Part shown: positions 6,761-8,796 of the stretch, one piece after another | How the letters are laid out: each line of letters begins with the position of its first letter | Numbering within the stretch: the first letter of the stretch is position 1 | Source of the DNA: an uncultured Lachnospiraceae bacterium | GTDB taxonomy: Bacteria > Bacillota > Clostridia > Lachnospirales > Lachnospiraceae | Assembly: GCA_946413945.1 (NCBI GenBank) | Contig: CAMKMR010000058.1 | Location: 1 to 8,796, forward strand | Direction of reading: 5' to 3' | Length of the DNA: 8,796 nucleotides | The notes under the pieces: generated by a model | What the model was told of the DNA's origin: nothing | The model's database searches: none | The model's input: the letters and a program-made list of their open reading frames with translations, nothing else | Translations under genes and position numbers: made by a program

Positions 6761-8673
6761 TATTCTTTATCTCCTTTCTTTGATCCAGTAAATCTACTGT
6801 TAGTTTCAGAAGTTCTTCTTAGAGAAGTAGTATTATTACCTGCAGAATTGCTGGATCTATCCATAAATGAATGACTAGATGTATTGCTTTGTCCTGTATG
6901 ATTATTATTCATCTTATCAGCTGCAGATGACTTTTCATTGCTGTCTTTTCCATTTTCTCCTGCAGATCCCTTTTGACCATCTTTTCCTGCTTTTCCGTCT
7001 TTTCCATCCTTACCGTCTTTGCCTTTATCCATAAAGTCTTTTGATGAACCGGATACGTTTGCATTATTTCCGGAAGAACCATTTCCTTCTCCAGAAGAAT
7101 CTCCTGCTGCTGAACCACCTTCTGATGCTTTAGAAGATGAATCACCACCTTCAGATGATCCTGATCCTGAATTTTCAGATGAACTATTATTAGAATCTGT
7201 TTCCTTTTTACCTTTGTTTAGAATACCGCCCACTCTTTTTGTTCCTGGATCATTTTTCGACTGTTCTTTTCCAAATAATATTCCAACATTAAGTCCAGCA
7301 AGGCCACCTTCTGATGCTTTACCACTCTTAATACTGTTAATCTTATTTGCAGCGTTTTTAACTGGAGAAGCATTCTTTATTCCCCTTACCGTGCCACTTG
7401 CGACTCGTCCTATTGCTATCATTCTGGCTGTAGATGATTTAAGACCAGCATCCATTCCAAGCAGCTTTTCTACCAAGTTCGGTCCATCAATAACACAAAA
7501 AGCCAGGAAAAGAGAAAAAATAGCTGCGACAAGTGGCTGATCACTTAATTTATCATTGAGCATCTTTGCCATTAAAAGATAAACCTTTATACATACAGCT
7601 GTAATCACCAGCAGAATATAGCTGTCTCTAATAAATACCGCAATCTTTCTTATCTTTTCTCCACCAGAAACCTCAGCTGAATAAAGATATCCAAGAAGTC
7701 TTGCTACAATAAGTTCAAAAATAACTCTTAATACTTTATAGCTCATTGTTAAAAAGATGATACTTAAGGCTAAGATATGCAGTATTGCTGGAAGAAAGTC
7801 AAAATGATATCTGTAATAAAACTCATTTCCAATATCGGCATCATCATCTGAATTCCATCCCCATCCATTATCTACTCCAAATGTAGTACATACATAACCC
7901 ATATTTCCAGATGGATCAAGGCATGGAAATATCACTAATTGGTATCCCAAAAACTCTTCTGTCTTTCCTCTCCAGTCATATTTAGATGATTTCGGATTAA
8001 GTACTTCATCAAACTTGATTGAATCAATATTATCTTTATTAATACCTGCCCCATATATCTTATTCTCTTTCCAGTTTAGCTTATCCAGGCCATCACATTT
8101 ATAATTTAGATAAACAAGATCTGCTATATGATCATTAATGATCTGATATGCAGCTCCTGTACTTGAATCACTGGTATATATTTCATTTCTGGCTTTATTA
8201 ACCCACTCGTTTAATCCCATGAACATTTTTGCAGACATAGTAACGCATAGGATCACTATACAGATATTTACCATTATATCCGGCTTTTTCTCGTGCTTTA
8301 ATATCAGTATTACTCCCAGATATGCAAATGAAAGAGCCATCAATGCTATAACCCACGACTGATACTTTTCTATAAATGCATTTATTTCACTATTAGTAGT
8401 AAAATCTATAAATCCAAAAGCTTTATCATATAATGTCTCGGCTGCATCACAGATTCTTACTGCTATTTTAATCAAACCCCATCCTATTTTTCTAAAAACC
8501 GAAATACCCCAGTTATTCTGCGATAAGATTTCCATATTATTTATGTACCAAGCTGACTCTGCAGCAAAAGATTTAACGCTTGTAAAAAAGAAAAGAAGAT
8601 TTATAAAGATTAAAGTTAAAATTCCTATCTTTTCTCTTTTACTGCGATACTTTCTGTTCCTATGTTTCTTCAT
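6760..8673 (-). CDS. VirB6/TrbL-like polytopic conjugation channel protein
   Basis: This 637-aa protein is the membrane channel component of the type IV system. The ATG at 8673-8671 has a perfect AGGAGG SD six bases upstream. A basic N-terminus and hydrophobic stretch (16-38) ending SFAAES look like a Sec signal or first helix. Further helices lie at about 106-125, 132-152, 291-311, 350-370 and 380-398, with a large loop at 153-290 that should be extracytoplasmic. The segment from about 312 to 347 (LLGYLYSAEVSGGEKIRK) and CVIDGPNLVEKLLGMDAGLKS (about 392-412) are typical of the TrbL-like proteins of clostridial conjugative elements. From about 440 the chain is low complexity, rich in Ser, Gly, Asn, Lys and Asp, with a run of Gly-X-Y triplets at 551-577. 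By the positive-inside rule this tail is cytoplasmic. It is the first complete gene of the operon here and is preceded by a terminator-like hairpin. Confidence 0.92.
   Translation of the reverse strand: MKKHRNRKYRSKREKIGILTLIFINLLFFFTSVKSFAAESAWYINNMEILSQNNWGISVFRKIGWGLIKIAVRICDAAETLYDKAFGFIDFTTNSEINAFIEKYQSWVIALMALSFAYLGVILILKHEKKPDIMVNICIVILCVTMSAKMFMGLNEWVNKARNEIYTSDSSTGAAYQIINDHIADLVYLNYKCDGLDKLNWKENKIYGAGINKDNIDSIKFDEVLNPKSSKYDWRGKTEEFLGYQLVIFPCLDPSGNMGYVCTTFGVDNGWGWNSDDDADIGNEFYYRYHFDFLPAILHILALSIIFLTMSYKVLRVIFELIVARLLGYLYSAEVSGGEKIRKIAVFIRDSYILLVITAVCIKVYLLMAKMLNDKLSDQPLVAAIFSLFLAFCVIDGPNLVEKLLGMDAGLKSSTARMIAIGRVASGTVRGIKNASPVKNAANKINSIKSGKASEGGLAGLNVGILFGKEQSKNDPGTKRVGGILNKGKKETDSNNSSSENSGSGSSEGGDSSSKASEGGSAAGDSSGEGNGSSGNNANVSGSSKDFMDKGKDGKDGKDGKAGKDGQKGSAGENGKDSNEKSSAADKMNNNHTGQSNTSSHSFMDRSSNSAGNNTTSLRRTSETNSRFTGSKKGDKE
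6943..7023 (-). repeat. Collagen-like Gly-X-Y tract in the VirB6-like tail
   Basis: The 81 bases encode nine consecutive Gly-X-Y triplets (glycine at every third residue from 551 to 575 of the VirB6-like protein). Five are Gly-Lys-Asp, and the DNA shows a matching imperfect nine-base periodicity. There are no prolines. It may be a true, very short collagen-like segment, or a product of slippage in a flexible tail. Confidence 0.85.
7115..7132 (-). repeat. 18-base direct repeat, copy nearer the C-terminal end
   Basis: The 18 bases read CCACCTTCTGATGCTTTA on the + strand and recur exactly at 7304-7321, 189 bases (63 codons) away and in the same frame. Both copies encode KASEGG within the low-complexity tail of the VirB6-like protein. 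This suggests intragenic duplication in a region free to change length. Confidence 0.85.
7304..7321 (-). repeat. 18-base direct repeat, copy nearer the N-terminal end
   Basis: Exact partner of the repeat at 7115-7132. It encodes KASEGG just before the GLAGLNVG segment of the VirB6-like protein. The flanking bases of the two copies differ, so identity stops at 18 bases. Confidence 0.85.
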
Positions 8674-8679
8674 AACTAG

Positions 8680-8685
8680 CCTCCT
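8680..8685 (-). promoter_or_regulatory. Perfect Shine-Dalgarno of the VirB6-like gene
   Basis: AGGAGG lies six bases before the ATG at 8673. It directly follows the U-tract of the hairpin at 8686-8717, so terminator and ribosome binding site are adjacent with no spacer. Confidence 0.85.
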
Positions 8686-8717
8686 AAAAAGAGCCCAGGC
8701 ATTTTTGCCAGGGCTCT
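8686..8717 (-). terminator. Rho-independent terminator just upstream of the VirB6-like gene
   Basis: On the minus strand a GC-rich hairpin forms between GAGCCCTGGC and GCCTGGGCTC: six pairs, one mismatch, three pairs, plus an outer A-T pair. The loop is AAAAAT and five T's follow (8690-8686). Nothing T-rich follows on the plus-strand side, so the terminator points along the operon. It lies 11 bases after the stop of the upstream partial gene and ends one base before the SD of the VirB6-like gene, which leaves no room for a promoter between. It either ends the upstream transcript with frequent readthrough, or works as a regulated intercistronic attenuator. Confidence 0.75.
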
Positions 8718-8728
8718 CATATTATCTA

Positions 8729-8796
8729 TTACTGAAAAAGAACTGATTTAAGATTATTCATAAAATCAATGCTATTTAATTTAAACTTTTCCTCTT
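8729..8796 (-). CDS. C-terminal end of an upstream gene (partial, unidentified)
   Basis: One minus-strand frame is open from the window edge to the TAA at 8731-8729, giving 21 residues that end LNSIDFMNNLKSVLFQ; the other two frames close early. A terminator hairpin follows within 11 bases, which supports a genuine gene end. The residues do not look like the small hydrophobic Maff2-type protein often found before TrbL-like genes. No product can be named, and 21 codons is weak coding evidence. Confidence 0.5.
   Translation of the reverse strand, partial: EEKFKLNSIDFMNNLKSVLFQ

Noticed and set aside
7019..7540. A long plus-strand open frame rich in Pro, Glu and Ser opposite the VirB6-like tail.
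   Set aside because: It is the antisense shadow of the Ser/Gly-rich low-complexity region, has no SD, and every other gene is on the minus strand.
8713..8760. Possible promoter with a GATAAT -10-like element (minus strand, bases 8726-8721).
   Set aside because: The -35 region at 17-base spacing does not match TTGACA, and the start point would fall inside the terminator stem.
1..8796. Frequent CTGCAG and AGCT palindromes across the window.
   Set aside because: They mostly fall in coding sequence at Ala, Gln, Leu and Ala-Gly codon pairs, with no regular spacing or clustering; codon choice explains them.
1..8796. An origin of transfer, attachment site or CRISPR-like array.
   Set aside because: There is no intergenic stretch longer than about 60 bases, no repeated spacer pattern, and the only strong inverted repeat is the terminator at 8686-8717.

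Overview
The window is a gapless run of co-directional genes, all on the minus strand, so transcription goes from right to left. It is moderately AT-rich, with about 37% GC in the sampled VirB4 lines. Shine-Dalgarno (SD) sequences of the AGGAGG type are strong, AGA and ATA codons are common, and genes overlap or sit one to twenty bases apart. This points to a Firmicute, most likely a Clostridia/Lachnospiraceae-type gut or rumen anaerobe; that placement is an inference from style and protein families. No rRNA, tRNA, CRISPR array, transposase, integrase, relaxase or VirD4 coupling protein is visible.

The content is the channel-and-envelope part of a Gram-positive type IV secretion (conjugation) operon, presumably from an integrative conjugative element or plasmid. 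In transcription order it holds: the tail end of an unidentified upstream gene (8729-8796); a Rho-independent terminator abutting the next gene's SD (8686-8717); a VirB6/TrbL-like polytopic channel protein with a low-complexity, partly collagen-like C-tail (6760-8673); a PrgI/VirB3-like two-helix protein (6455-6760); a TrsD/TraD-like small protein resembling a VirB4 N-terminal module (5896-6471); the VirB4/TraE-type ATPase (3996-5903); and a bifunctional wall hydrolase with a phage-tail-lysozyme domain and an M23 peptidase domain (2531-3994).

The second half is less familiar. It contains a single-pass membrane protein (1985-2512), a ribbon-helix-helix (RHH) type protein clearly more AT-rich than its neighbours (1246-1974), a 112-aa Rossmann-like hypothetical (893-1231), a membrane-anchored protein with an extracytoplasmic domain and long coiled coil (61-891), and the first 18 codons of one more gene (1-55).

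The working model is the usual one for Gram-positive type IV systems. The VirB4 ATPase, with its small partner and PrgI, sits at the inner face of the membrane. The VirB6-like protein forms the membrane channel, the hydrolase opens the peptidoglycan, and the single-pass proteins provide extracytoplasmic scaffold. Three start codons were moved downstream of the longest possible ORF because a clear SD fixes them (3994, 1974, 891). The core machinery is recognisable. The parts worth a second look are the terminator placed directly on the first gene's SD, the separate VirB4 N-module gene, the collagen-like tail, the AT-rich RHH gene, and the unplaced membrane proteins.
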